Shown here one piece after another: positions 1 through 5,535 of a stretch of 6,909 nt of DNA. The notes below the pieces were generated by a model, which saw only the letters and a program-made list of their open reading frames with translations, did not search any database and was not told the origin of the DNA. The translations under genes were made by a program, and so were the position numbers. The DNA is from CAZRIP01 sp964600165. Lineage in GTDB: Bacteria > Elusimicrobiota > Elusimicrobia > UBA1565 > UBA9628. The DNA lies in assembly GCA_964600165.1 (NCBI GenBank), contig CAZRIP010000148.1, positions 1 through 6,909 on the forward strand. Reading direction: 5' to 3'. Position 1 is the first letter of the stretch; every line of letters starts with the position of its first letter.

Positions 1-9
1 ACCGGACAA

Positions 10-44
10 GAAAAGGCCCTCGTGCACGATCATGCACGAGGGCC
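10..44 (-). terminator. Rho-independent terminator after the YtxH-like gene
   Basis: A perfect 12-bp inverted repeat (arms 15-26 and 33-44, arm GGCCCTCGTGCA) encloses a 6-base loop. Read on the minus strand the stem is followed by TTTTCTTGT, a classic intrinsic terminator tail. It lies 23 bases past the stop of the leftward YtxH-like gene and probably ends the leftward transcript. Plus-strand reading gives only AAAG after the stem, so it is directional. Confidence 0.85.
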
Positions 45-67
45 AAAGCGACGTTCCGGCGGCGGTC

Positions 68-328
68 TTAGGTGTACTTGCCGGACTCGTAGAACGGCTC
101 TTTGCCGCCCTCCGACGTCATCCGGTCCTTGGCGTTCTCGACTTGCTCGCGCCCGCGGCGCAGCAGATCCTTGCTCTTGCTCTTTCCTTCATTGAGCCAA
201 TCGACGATCTGCTCGCGCGTCTCCTTGCCCGGCTTGGTGGCGATCAGCAAGCCGACGCCGATCCCGCTCAGGAAAACGAGCAGGCTTCCGATCCCCGTGC
301 CGCCTTTGCTTTCAGTGGACATGGCCAT
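68..328 (-). CDS. YtxH-like small membrane-anchored protein
   Basis: Encodes 86 residues. A short polar N-terminus is followed by one glycine-rich membrane segment (about residues 12-31, SLLVFLSGIGVGLLIA) and then the TKPGKETRE stretch (31-39) typical of YtxH/gas-vesicle-like small proteins. The rest is a charged helical tail rich in Lys, Arg and Glu. Such proteins are usually stress-associated, anchored in the inner membrane with a cytoplasmic amphipathic tail; no biochemical activity is established. The first of two near-adjacent ATGs is chosen because AAGGAGGAG (336-344) sits 7 bases before it, against 13 for the ATG at 322. The gene follows the response regulator by 43 bases and is probably co-transcribed with it. 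The transcript ends at the hairpin at 10-44. Confidence 0.8.
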   Translation of the reverse strand: MAMSTESKGGTGIGSLLVFLSGIGVGLLIATKPGKETREQIVDWLNEGKSKSKDLLRRGREQVENAKDRMTSEGGKEPFYESGKYT

Positions 329-335
329 CCCGATG

Positions 336-344
336 CTCCTCCTT
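336..344 (-). promoter_or_regulatory. Strong Shine-Dalgarno for the YtxH-like gene
   Basis: AAGGAGGAG on the minus strand, 7 bases before the ATG at 328. It decides the start and contrasts with the neighbouring upstream genes, which lack Shine-Dalgarno sequences. This fits an internal operon gene needing its own ribosome binding site. Confidence 0.8.
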
Positions 345-371
345 GGTTAGTTCCCGTCAACGGCAAAGCGT

Positions 372-1073
372 TCAAGAGCGCGACGCGTCGAAGCGATAGC
401 CGACGCCCGGCACCGTCACGATCCGGCGCGAGAGCTTGCCTCCGAGCTTTCGGCGCAGGCACGACATGTGCACCTCGACGGTGTGCGTGTCCTTGTAGAC
501 CGACGAGTCGTAGCCCCAGACCGACTCGAGCAGGAACCGTCCCGCCACGACGCGGCCGCGGCGCTCGAGCAGCGCCGCCAGAAGGTCGAACTCCTTGCGG
601 GTCAGCGCGACGCCGCGCTCCCCGGCGCGCACCGTGCGGCCCGCCAGGTCGACGGCGAGCCCGGGCACGCGCAAGGTTTCCGCCTCCGGCGCGCCCTCGC
701 GGGCGCGGCGGCGCAGCAGCGCTTGCAGCCGCGCGAGCAGCAGTCGCGAGGAAAACGGCTTGAGAATGTAGTCGTCGGCGCCGTGCTCGAGCCCCTCGGA
801 CTGCTCGACGTCGCCGCGGCGCATCCCGGACATCAGCACGACGGGCAAGGACGCCGTGCGCTTGTCGGCCTTCAGCCGCCGGCACAGCGTCAGCCCGCTC
901 ATGTAAGGCATCACGACGTCCGAGAGCACGAGGTCCGGCCGCTCGCGCGCGGCGGCCTCGAGGGCCTCCTCGGCGCGCGAGGCGAGCAGCACCATGAAGT
1001 CGCGGCCCTCGAGCGCCGTCTTGAGCACGCGGCGGCTGTCGGCTTCGTCGTCGACGACGAGGATCTTGCGCAC
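372..1073 (-). CDS. OmpR/PhoB-family response regulator (orphan)
   Basis: Encodes 233 residues, the usual length for this family. The receiver domain (about 1-120) has the acidic pair D8/D9, phospho-acceptor D52 in LSDVVMP, the switch serine S82, and K105 in the ILKPF motif. A winged-helix DNA-binding domain follows (about 137-230), with LTRKEFDLLAALLE, the recognition-helix region VYKDTHTVEVHMSCLRRKL and the terminal VTVPGVGYRF wing. All catalytic residues are intact, so it should act as a phosphorylation-controlled transcription factor. No histidine kinase is encoded in the window. The start is GTG at 1073: the conserved MRKILVVDDE begins there, and a TACAAT -10 hexamer lies only 6 bases upstream with no Shine-Dalgarno, suggesting a leaderless mRNA. 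The target genes are unknown. Confidence 0.93.
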   Translation of the reverse strand: MRKILVVDDEADSRRVLKTALEGRDFMVLLASRAEEALEAAARERPDLVLSDVVMPYMSGLTLCRRLKADKRTASLPVVLMSGMRRGDVEQSEGLEHGADDYILKPFSSRLLLARLQALLRRRAREGAPEAETLRVPGLAVDLAGRTVRAGERGVALTRKEFDLLAALLERRGRVVAGRFLLESVWGYDSSVYKDTHTVEVHMSCLRRKLGGKLSRRIVTVPGVGYRFDASRS

Positions 1074-1079
1074 GGCGGC

Positions 1080-1088
1080 ATTGTAGCA
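1080..1088 (-). promoter_or_regulatory. Extended -10 promoter for the PhoB-like regulator
   Basis: Minus strand reads TGCTACAAT: TGn extension plus a -10 hexamer matching TATAAT in 5 of 6 bases. Only 6 bases separate it from the GTG at 1073, so transcription would start at or next to the start codon. No correctly spaced -35 is seen; the TTGACG further upstream is 31 bases away. Confidence 0.6.
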
Positions 1089-1126
1089 GCGCGCTTTGGC
1101 GCGGCCGTGACGACCGCGTCAACCTC

Positions 1127-1480
1127 TTATCGCTGGACGCGGCCCGACAGGTAGATGCTCCCGGCGACGAGCGCGCCGGGAAGCTGCCAATCCCAGAAGC
1201 TCAGGAAGAAGTCGTAGCGGTGGACGAAGTAAGGACCGACGATCAAAAGATCCAGCAGCACGATGAAGGCGACGGCGAGGACGGCGGCGGCCGCGGGGGG
1301 AAGGCGGTCGCCGCGCTCGAAGTAGAGGCGGAAGACGGGGACGAAGCACACGAGCACCGCTCCGCAGTGCAGCGCGACGCGCGCGGGGCGCGCCGCGACG
1401 AGCTGGTAGCCGGCGTCGATGAAAAAGCCCGCGAACAGCCAGGCCGCGAAAGTGTAGCCCACGGCGACGAGGGCGCGCAT
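1127..1480 (-). CDS. Small integral membrane protein, unknown function
   Basis: Encodes 117 residues and is not recognised as any named family. Hydropathy by eye gives about four membrane segments: residues 3-22, 34-53, 62-82 and a weaker 98-112, linked by short loops that include RPAR (31-34) and FERGDR (54-59). Aromatic residues cluster in the third loop (YFVHRYDFFLSFWDW, 84-98), probably at the membrane interface. It ends 53 bases before the response regulator on the same strand, so the two could share a transcript, but each has its own -10 hexamer just before its start. The ATG at 1480 is chosen because TATCCT lies 6 bases upstream and there is no Shine-Dalgarno. Function cannot be inferred. 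Confidence 0.72.
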   Translation of the reverse strand: MRALVAVGYTFAAWLFAGFFIDAGYQLVAARPARVALHCGAVLVCFVPVFRLYFERGDRLPPAAAAVLAVAFIVLLDLLIVGPYFVHRYDFFLSFWDWQLPGALVAGSIYLSGRVQR

Positions 1481-1486
1481 GCCGAG

Positions 1487-1495
1487 AGGATAGCA
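1487..1495 (-). promoter_or_regulatory. Extended -10 promoter for the 117-residue membrane protein
   Basis: Minus strand reads TGCTATCCT, an extended -10 with 6 bases to the ATG at 1480. No Shine-Dalgarno lies between them, so a leaderless transcript is predicted. No convincing -35 is present. Confidence 0.55.
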
Positions 1496-1551
1496 CGCCG
1501 GAGGTGACGTCTCGTTGAAGAACCCGTCGCGAGTGGGACCAATGGCCCGCC

Positions 1552-1563
1552 GGGCCCGGGCCC
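1552..1563. repeat. GC-only palindrome in the divergent spacer
   Basis: GGGCCCGGGCCC is a perfect 12-base palindrome in the spacer between the leftward membrane-protein gene and the rightward exported nuclease-like gene. GGCCC at 1544-1548 adds a further possible pairing arm. It lies about 30 bases upstream of the rightward -10. It could be an operator or simply a product of GC-rich composition; nothing decides between these. Confidence 0.35.
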
Positions 1564-1594
1564 AAAGGCTCTATCGACCCGGTCCCGTTCCTCT

Positions 1595-1600
1595 TATACT
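1595..1600 (+). promoter_or_regulatory. -10 hexamer for the exported nuclease-like gene
   Basis: TATACT, 5 of 6 bases matching TATAAT, followed by 6 bases and the ATG at 1607. No TGn extension. A weak TCGACC (1574-1579) could act as a -35 with a short 15-base spacer. There is no Shine-Dalgarno, so a leaderless start is likely. Confidence 0.55.
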
Positions 1601-1606
1601 TTCGCC

Positions 1607-3076
1607 ATGAGGCTGTTCCGCCTCGCCGCGCTCGTTTTTTCGGCTCCCGCGCTCGCGCTGGGCGCCGAGTTCAGCCGTCCGGCGGCGCCGATCCCCGGGC
1701 TTTCGACGCCGATCGACGTCATAGGCGGAGGGTCTCTCCGCGGCCCCGTCACGATCTCGCCGGTCGGCCCGCTCGTCGGCCCGGTCCTTCCGCTCGACGC
1801 GCTCGCGCTCCCTGCGTCGCTCGTGCCCGCGGACGCGCTGTTGCCGCAAAGCCCCGTCTCCGCCGTCGGCGCCGACGTCGGGCCGATCGCCGCTCCTCAG
1901 GCGTCCTTCGGCGCGCGCGGCGGCGACGGGCGCGACTCGGGCGCTTGGTCGCACACCTATCATTCCTTCGAGCAATGGGCGGATGAGTACCGTGACGCCG
2001 ACGCCGCCGATCAGCCCGGCCTCGCCGACCATCTCTTCGAGAACTCGCTCGCGCGCCCGGAGGCCGGAGGCATCCTTCCTCCGGCCTCGGCGCCGAAGAT
2101 CCCGGTCGGCGTCCGCAGCGTCACGATCGACGCCGTCACCGACGCGCGCGACATAGGCCGGCTGATCCCGCGCGGGATCAACTCCAACGATCTCATCGAC
2201 AAGCTCGTCGAGAACCTCGACGCGATGGGCCAGTACCGGATCTACTCGTATCACGCGAACAAGGGGAAGTTCGTCGGCATCGACCTGGCGGCGCGGCCCG
2301 AGCTCGTCGACCTCCTTCCCGAGCAGCACTCGCACGAGGTCCGGCTGATCAAGAAGATCCAGGCGTGGAACAAGGACCTGCGCGTGCTCGTGCGCGAGGA
2401 CGGAAAGACGCCCGATCTCGTCGTCGGAGGCGTCGTCACCGAGCTCAAGTCGCTGATCGGCGACAAGGTCGATCTGACCTACCTCGTCGACAAGGCGAAC
2501 ACGCAGGTCCTCGAGCACGCGACGCGCCACGGCCTGGGCAACGGGGCCGCCGTCGTCGACCTGACCGCCGAGAAGCTGGTGCCGGTCGCGTCCGTCTTGA
2601 AAGAGCTCAACGCTTGGGCGCGGATGCCGGCCGGGTCCGACATCCCCGGCTCCTATTTCGGCCCCCGCCATCTAAAGCGGGCCGTCTCGCTCGACAAGAT
2701 CACCGTCTTCGCCGGCGAGGACGTGAAAGTCTTCGGTCGCGGCAAGGACGGCTCGTACCGCGCTCTCGAAGAGCGCCCCTTCGCCGATTTCACGCCGTTG
2801 AACCCGCGCCGCGTTTCGATCGCGCGGGCCGCGCCCGTCAACCGCGGCCAGCTGGCCGACGCCTTCGAGAAGTCGCGCATCCTCGCCGACCTGCGCGGCC
2901 TCTACGAGCGCGGGCGCTTCAAGCGCGCGCTCAAGGTCTGGGAAAGGTTCGTCGACACGCACGACAAGGATCTCGTGCTCAAGACCGCGCCCGAGGCCGA
3001 CGCCATCCTCGCCAAGGTGCGGCGCAAGATGGACTCGGGCCGGCGCTACCGCCGCCCGAACGGCCGGCGCCGCTAG
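1607..3076 (+). CDS. Exported protein with a PD-(D/E)XK, CdiA-tRNase-like domain
   Basis: Encodes 489 residues. Residues 1-20 form a signal peptide (hydrophobic core AALVFSAPALALGA, cleavage about ALG-A). Residues 22-110 are low-complexity, rich in Pro, Ala, Val, Leu and Gly, probably a linker. From about 165 the protein becomes ordered. The key region is 240-340: E244 in a helix, then KTPD (267-270), VVTELK (276-281) and a helix with DKANTQVL (295-302), followed by the strand AAVVDL. This gives a candidate active site E244/D270/E279/K281 of the PD-(D/E)XK superfamily. The downstream A-x-x-Q...VVD pattern resembles the C-terminal tRNase domain of CdiA toxins. Residues 415-475 are helical (LYERGRFKRALKVWERF resembles one TPR unit), and the last 15 residues are Arg-rich. 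The fold is an inference from motif order, and activity is unproven. No immunity gene follows in the same direction. Confidence 0.8.
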   Translation: MRLFRLAALVFSAPALALGAEFSRPAAPIPGLSTPIDVIGGGSLRGPVTISPVGPLVGPVLPLDALALPASLVPADALLPQSPVSAVGADVGPIAAPQASFGARGGDGRDSGAWSHTYHSFEQWADEYRDADAADQPGLADHLFENSLARPEAGGILPPASAPKIPVGVRSVTIDAVTDARDIGRLIPRGINSNDLIDKLVENLDAMGQYRIYSYHANKGKFVGIDLAARPELVDLLPEQHSHEVRLIKKIQAWNKDLRVLVREDGKTPDLVVGGVVTELKSLIGDKVDLTYLVDKANTQVLEHATRHGLGNGAAVVDLTAEKLVPVASVLKELNAWARMPAGSDIPGSYFGPRHLKRAVSLDKITVFAGEDVKVFGRGKDGSYRALEERPFADFTPLNPRRVSIARAAPVNRGQLADAFEKSRILADLRGLYERGRFKRALKVWERFVDTHDKDLVLKTAPEADAILAKVRRKMDSGRRYRRPNGRRR

Positions 3077-3397
3077 CTACTCGCGCACGAAGTCGTGGGC
3101 GTCCGCGAGCTCGATCTTGAAGCGGAACTTGTAGTTCCCGATGTCGGCCGCGTCGACGCGGCCCATGAACATCCCGGCGAGCTTGGCGAACTTGCCGATC
3201 GGCCCCGAGGCGTCGTCCTTGGCGCGGCGCTTGGCCTCTCTCGCGACCCGGTCGATGCAGACGACGAGGTTCTTGCCGTCGTCGCAGGTCGGAGCGGAAT
3301 AGTGGGCCGATCTCTTGACGGGCTCCTGCGCCGACGCGGGCGAAAGCGCGAATCCCGTCAAACTCGCGAGAAGCATGATGCGGAGCTGTTGTCTCAT
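3077..3397 (-). CDS. Small exported protein with two cysteines, unknown function
   Basis: Encodes 106 residues. A clear signal peptide spans 1-23 (Arg at 2 and 6, core IMLLASLTGFALS, cleavage after ASA). The mature protein is about 83 residues. It holds C38 and C47 in a short CDDGKNLVVC segment that could form a disulfide, a basic helix (VAREAKRRAK) and a C-terminal strand-like stretch (YKFRFKIELAD). No family is recognised. The start at 3397 is supported by GGAGGG 9 bases upstream and by the signal peptide. It converges on the nuclease-like gene with the two stop codons directly abutting. A partner or immunity role has been considered, but convergent orientation argues against co-expression. 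Confidence 0.72.
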   Translation of the reverse strand: MRQQLRIMLLASLTGFALSPASAQEPVKRSAHYSAPTCDDGKNLVVCIDRVAREAKRRAKDDASGPIGKFAKLAGMFMGRVDAADIGNYKFRFKIELADAHDFVRE

Positions 3398-3406
3398 CTC
3401 GGCGCG

Positions 3407-3412
3407 CCCTCC
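3407..3412 (-). promoter_or_regulatory. Shine-Dalgarno for the 106-residue exported protein
   Basis: GGAGGG on the minus strand, 9 bases before the ATG at 3397. Together with the -10 at 3419-3424 it implies a short leader that begins close to the Shine-Dalgarno itself. Confidence 0.65.
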
Positions 3413-3418
3413 GTTGCT

Positions 3419-3424
3419 TTTATA
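3419..3424 (-). promoter_or_regulatory. -10 hexamer for the 106-residue exported protein
   Basis: Minus strand reads TATAAA, 5 of 6 to consensus, 21 bases before the ATG at 3397. There is no TGn extension and no clear -35. It shares a 90-base divergent spacer with the metallophosphoesterase promoter. Confidence 0.45.
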
Positions 3425-3470
3425 GAGGTAGCAGGGGGCTGTTACAAGCGTATTTCGACGACGGAAAAAC

Positions 3471-3479
3471 TGCTAAGCT
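3471..3479 (+). promoter_or_regulatory. Extended -10 promoter for the metallophosphoesterase
   Basis: TGCTAAGCT: TGn extension plus a TAnnnT hexamer, then 8 bases to the ATG at 3488. The intervening CAGCCCCT holds no Shine-Dalgarno, so leaderless initiation is likely. Confidence 0.5.
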
Positions 3480-3487
3480 CAGCCCCT

Positions 3488-4498
3488 ATGAGGCTCGTCT
3501 TGCTCGCCGTCGGCGCGGCCGCGCTCGCGCGCGCCGTCGTCTTCGAGGTCCCCGCGGTCACGGGCAGGCCGGTGCTTTCGCCCGAGCTGCGCGCCGCGGC
3601 GGCCCAGTGGGGGATCGACGCCCAGCGCGCGAGACTCGCTCCCATCCGGTCGGGCGCGGCGTTTCGTTTCTCGGTCATCGGGGACGCGGAGCCGGGCCGC
3701 TTCGCCTGGGAGCGCGTCTTCGCCCCGCCCGTCGACGCGTTCACGCGGCTCCTGCGCGACGCCTCGTCGTCTTCGGCGTTCGTGCTGCAACTCGGCGACT
3801 CCGTCAGCGAGGGCACGGCCGATTATTACGCGGCGCGTTTCCGCCAGCTCGACGGCGCGCGCGGCGCGGCGCCGCTTTTCCCGACGATCGGCAACCACGA
3901 TCGCTCGCGCCCCAACGGCGCGGCGGACAAGGGTTTTTTCGAGGCGACGATGGGGCAGCCGGACTATTTCTTCGACTACGCCGGCTGGCGCTTCGTCTCC
4001 GTCGACACCTCGGACCGGCGGCTGCGCGACGACCAGCTCGCCTGGCTCAAGACCGTCGTGCCCGACAACGGCCGCTGCGTGATCTTCACGCACGTCCCGC
4101 CGAAGTTCCTCAAGGGCAAGTTCTACTCGCCGAAAAAAGCGAGCAAGGGCCTCGAGGGCGAGGAGAAGGAAGAGCCGCTGCCCAAGAGCGAGGACTATTG
4201 GCACGACGTGCTGACGGCTTATTTCGAGGAGAACGCGGAGGGCTTCCGCGCGCTCGTGGCCGAGCGCAAGGTCGCGCGCGTCTACGTGGGCCACATCCAC
4301 GCCTTCGGCGTCGCGCGCGTGGGCCCGACGCTCTTCGTCTTGTCGGGCGGCGGCGGCTCGCCGCTCTACCCGCTGCCGCCGGGCGAGCCCAAGCGCAAGA
4401 TGACTCATTGGCTCGAGGTCTCCGTCGACGGCCGCTCCGTCTCGGAGACCGTGCACGAGCTCAACGGCGACGTCTACCCGATGCCGCTGCCGCGGTGA
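3488..4498 (+). CDS. Exported calcineurin-like metallophosphoesterase
   Basis: Encodes 336 residues. A short hydrophobic signal peptide (about 1-15, cleavage after ARA) is followed by a calcineurin-like phosphoesterase domain with motifs in canonical order: VIGDAE (63-68), LQLGD (100-104), IGNHD (134-138), IFTH (199-202) and YVGHIH (266-271). Predicted metal ligands are D66, D104, N136, H202, H269 and H271. The His usual in the first GDxH motif is Glu (E68). The enzyme should hydrolyse a phosphate ester outside the cytoplasm using two metal ions; the substrate cannot be told. A Lys/Glu-rich insert (206-236) separates the catalytic blocks. The frame is open well upstream (from 3095), but that part is antisense to the neighbouring gene. 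The ATG at 3488 is chosen because the signal peptide and the -10 hexamer both point to it. Confidence 0.9.
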   Translation: MRLVLLAVGAAALARAVVFEVPAVTGRPVLSPELRAAAAQWGIDAQRARLAPIRSGAAFRFSVIGDAEPGRFAWERVFAPPVDAFTRLLRDASSSSAFVLQLGDSVSEGTADYYAARFRQLDGARGAAPLFPTIGNHDRSRPNGAADKGFFEATMGQPDYFFDYAGWRFVSVDTSDRRLRDDQLAWLKTVVPDNGRCVIFTHVPPKFLKGKFYSPKKASKGLEGEEKEEPLPKSEDYWHDVLTAYFEENAEGFRALVAERKVARVYVGHIHAFGVARVGPTLFVLSGGGGSPLYPLPPGEPKRKMTHWLEVSVDGRSVSETVHELNGDVYPMPLPR

Positions 4499-4542
4499 CT
4501 TCCGCTGACAGCGCAGGCCTTTAATTTCCCGCGAAAGACCGC

Positions 4543-4548
4543 TATGCT
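4543..4548 (+). promoter_or_regulatory. Possible -10 hexamer overlapping the receiver-gene ATG
   Basis: TATGCT contains the candidate ATG (4544) of the receiver gene. If used, it would force translation from the in-frame GTG at 4559, 10 bases downstream. An alternative is TTTAAT at 4520-4525 with the ATG as start. The two cannot be separated by reading. Confidence 0.25.
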
Positions 4549-4972
4549 CTTCGACGGCGTGAAGAACGCGCGCTTTTCCCATCGCGTCGACCACACGGTC
4601 CTGATCGTCGAGGACGATCCCGGGATGCTCGAGTATTTGGTGCGGATCGTCCAGGAGGCCGGCTTCCGGACCGAGACGGCCGTCGACGGCATCGAGGTCG
4701 TCGAGAAGATGCGACGGCTCATGCCCGACATCGCCATCCTCGATCTGATGCTGCCCCGCTACGGCGGCTTCGAGCTGCTGTCGGAGCTGCGCCGCGGCGT
4801 GACGGGGAAGATCCCGCTCATCATCGTCACCGCGCGCTTCACGCGGCCCGAGGACCGAGCGAAGATCGTCGGCCAATCCAACGTCGCCGTCTTCTTCGAG
4901 AAGCCCGTCCCGCCCGAGGTGCTCGTCAACGCCCTGCACGAGATCCTCGAAACGAAACCGCCGACCCATTAG
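4544..4972 (+). CDS. Receiver-only response regulator
   Basis: Encodes 142 residues from the ATG at 4544, or 137 from the in-frame GTG at 4559. A single receiver domain fills about residues 17-137: acidic pair E23/D24/D25 (VLIVEDD), phospho-acceptor D67 in AILDLMLP, switch threonine T96 in IIVTAR, and K120-P121 in FEKPV. There is no output domain, so it should act by phosphotransfer or by binding a partner. No histidine kinase or output partner is encoded in the window. It lies 45 bases after the metallophosphoesterase and 21 bases before the HAD gene, all in the same direction, so partial co-transcription is possible. The exact start is uncertain; both choices leave the domain intact. Confidence 0.9.
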   Translation: MLFDGVKNARFSHRVDHTVLIVEDDPGMLEYLVRIVQEAGFRTETAVDGIEVVEKMRRLMPDIAILDLMLPRYGGFELLSELRRGVTGKIPLIIVTARFTRPEDRAKIVGQSNVAVFFEKPVPPEVLVNALHEILETKPPTH

Positions 4973-4978
4973 GCGGCG

Positions 4979-4987
4979 TGATACCAT
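4979..4987 (+). promoter_or_regulatory. Extended -10 promoter for the HAD phosphatase
   Basis: TGATACCAT: TGn extension plus TACCAT, with 6 bases (ATCCTC) to the ATG at 4994. No Shine-Dalgarno, so leaderless initiation is predicted. The element starts 7 bases after the receiver gene's stop codon. Confidence 0.5.
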
Positions 4988-4993
4988 ATCCTC

Positions 4994-5524
4994 ATGGGCG
5001 CCCCGCGCAAGGACACCGTCGTCGTCGACCTCGACGGCACGCTGGCCGACATCGAGCACCGCCGGCGCTTCATCACGGGGGCGCGGCGCGATTGGAAGTC
5101 GTTCCACGAGTCCTGCGCGCGCGACGCGCCGAACGCGTGGTGCGTGCGGCTCGTCTGCGCGCTGCGCGCCGCGGGCTTGCAGATCCAGCTCGTCTCGGGG
5201 CGCGCGCGCGCCGTCGAGAAGCAGACGCTCGAGTGGCTCTCCCGGGTCTTCGACGGCGACTTGTCCGGCATGACGCTCGTCTTGCTGCGCGCCCACGACG
5301 ACAAGACCAAGGACACGGAGCTCAAGCGCGAATGGCTGCATGCGTTCGGCAAGGACAGAGTCCTCTTCGCCGTCGACGACCGCAAGCGCGTCGTCGACAT
5401 GTGGCGCGAGGAAGGCGTCATCTGCCTCCAGTGCGACGATTGGGAGGAGCGCGCGTCGGCCGCGGAAGTCGGCTCGCGCGCGCTGGCCGCCGAGGACCGG
5501 GCGCCGCGGCCCAAAGAAAAGTAA
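4994..5524 (+). CDS. HAD-superfamily phosphatase, PNK 3'-phosphatase-like
   Basis: Encodes 176 residues, predicted cytoplasmic. HAD motif I is VVDLDGTLA (10-18) with nucleophile D12 and acid/base D14. Motif II is LVSGRA (67-71, S68). A motif III lysine is K111 in the helix ELKREWL, and motif IV is AVDDRKRVVDMWREEG with D128/D129. The order DLDGTLAD-hRR, then SGR with T-x-x-WL, then LLRAHDD with a Lys helix, then DDR resembles the 3'-phosphatase domain of T4-type polynucleotide kinase and related phage and bacterial enzymes. The last 25 residues are an Ala/Arg/Glu-rich tail. No kinase or ligase domain is attached, so an RNA or DNA end-healing role is only suggested. The ATG is supported by the -10 hexamer 6 bases upstream. 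The stop overlaps the next gene's -10. Confidence 0.85.
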   Translation: MGAPRKDTVVVDLDGTLADIEHRRRFITGARRDWKSFHESCARDAPNAWCVRLVCALRAAGLQIQLVSGRARAVEKQTLEWLSRVFDGDLSGMTLVLLRAHDDKTKDTELKREWLHAFGKDRVLFAVDDRKRVVDMWREEGVICLQCDDWEERASAAEVGSRALAAEDRAPRPKEK

Positions 5525-5527
5525 AAT
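5522..5527 (+). promoter_or_regulatory. -10 hexamer overlapping the HAD stop codon
   Basis: TAAAAT, 5 of 6 to consensus; its first three bases are the TAA stop of the HAD gene. Eight bases separate it from the GTG at 5536. The spacer AGGCGGGA is purine-rich but abuts the start codon, too close for a normal Shine-Dalgarno. Leaderless initiation is likely. Confidence 0.5.
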
Positions 5528-5535
5528 AGGCGGGA

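Noticed and set aside
268..1122. A 284-codon minus-strand frame overlapping the PhoB-like regulator
   Set aside because: Arg/Ala/Pro-rich shadow in another frame of an unmistakable response regulator.
1117..1123. TTGACG on the minus strand as -35 for the PhoB-like regulator
   Set aside because: The spacer to TACAAT is 31 bases, far outside the usual 16-18.
1571..2671. A 366-codon minus-strand open frame opposite the nuclease-like gene
   Set aside because: Its composition is the typical charged mirror of a GC-rich gene; the opposite strand has a signal peptide and a recognisable active-site pattern.
2365..3120. A 251-codon plus-strand frame inside the nuclease-like gene
   Set aside because: Arg-rich low-complexity shadow without start signals or any recognisable motif.
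3077..3397. Firm call of an immunity protein for the nuclease-like gene
   Set aside because: The genes are convergent, not an operon, and the small protein matches no immunity family I know.
3095..3487. N-terminal extension of the metallophosphoesterase frame
   Set aside because: This part is antisense to the 106-residue exported gene; the signal peptide and -10 hexamer place the start at 3488.
3479..5341. A 620-codon minus-strand open frame spanning three genes
   Set aside because: It is antisense to three well-supported genes, its product is dominated by Arg, Asp, Glu, His and Leu with no domain pattern, and such long antisense frames are expected in GC-rich coding DNA.
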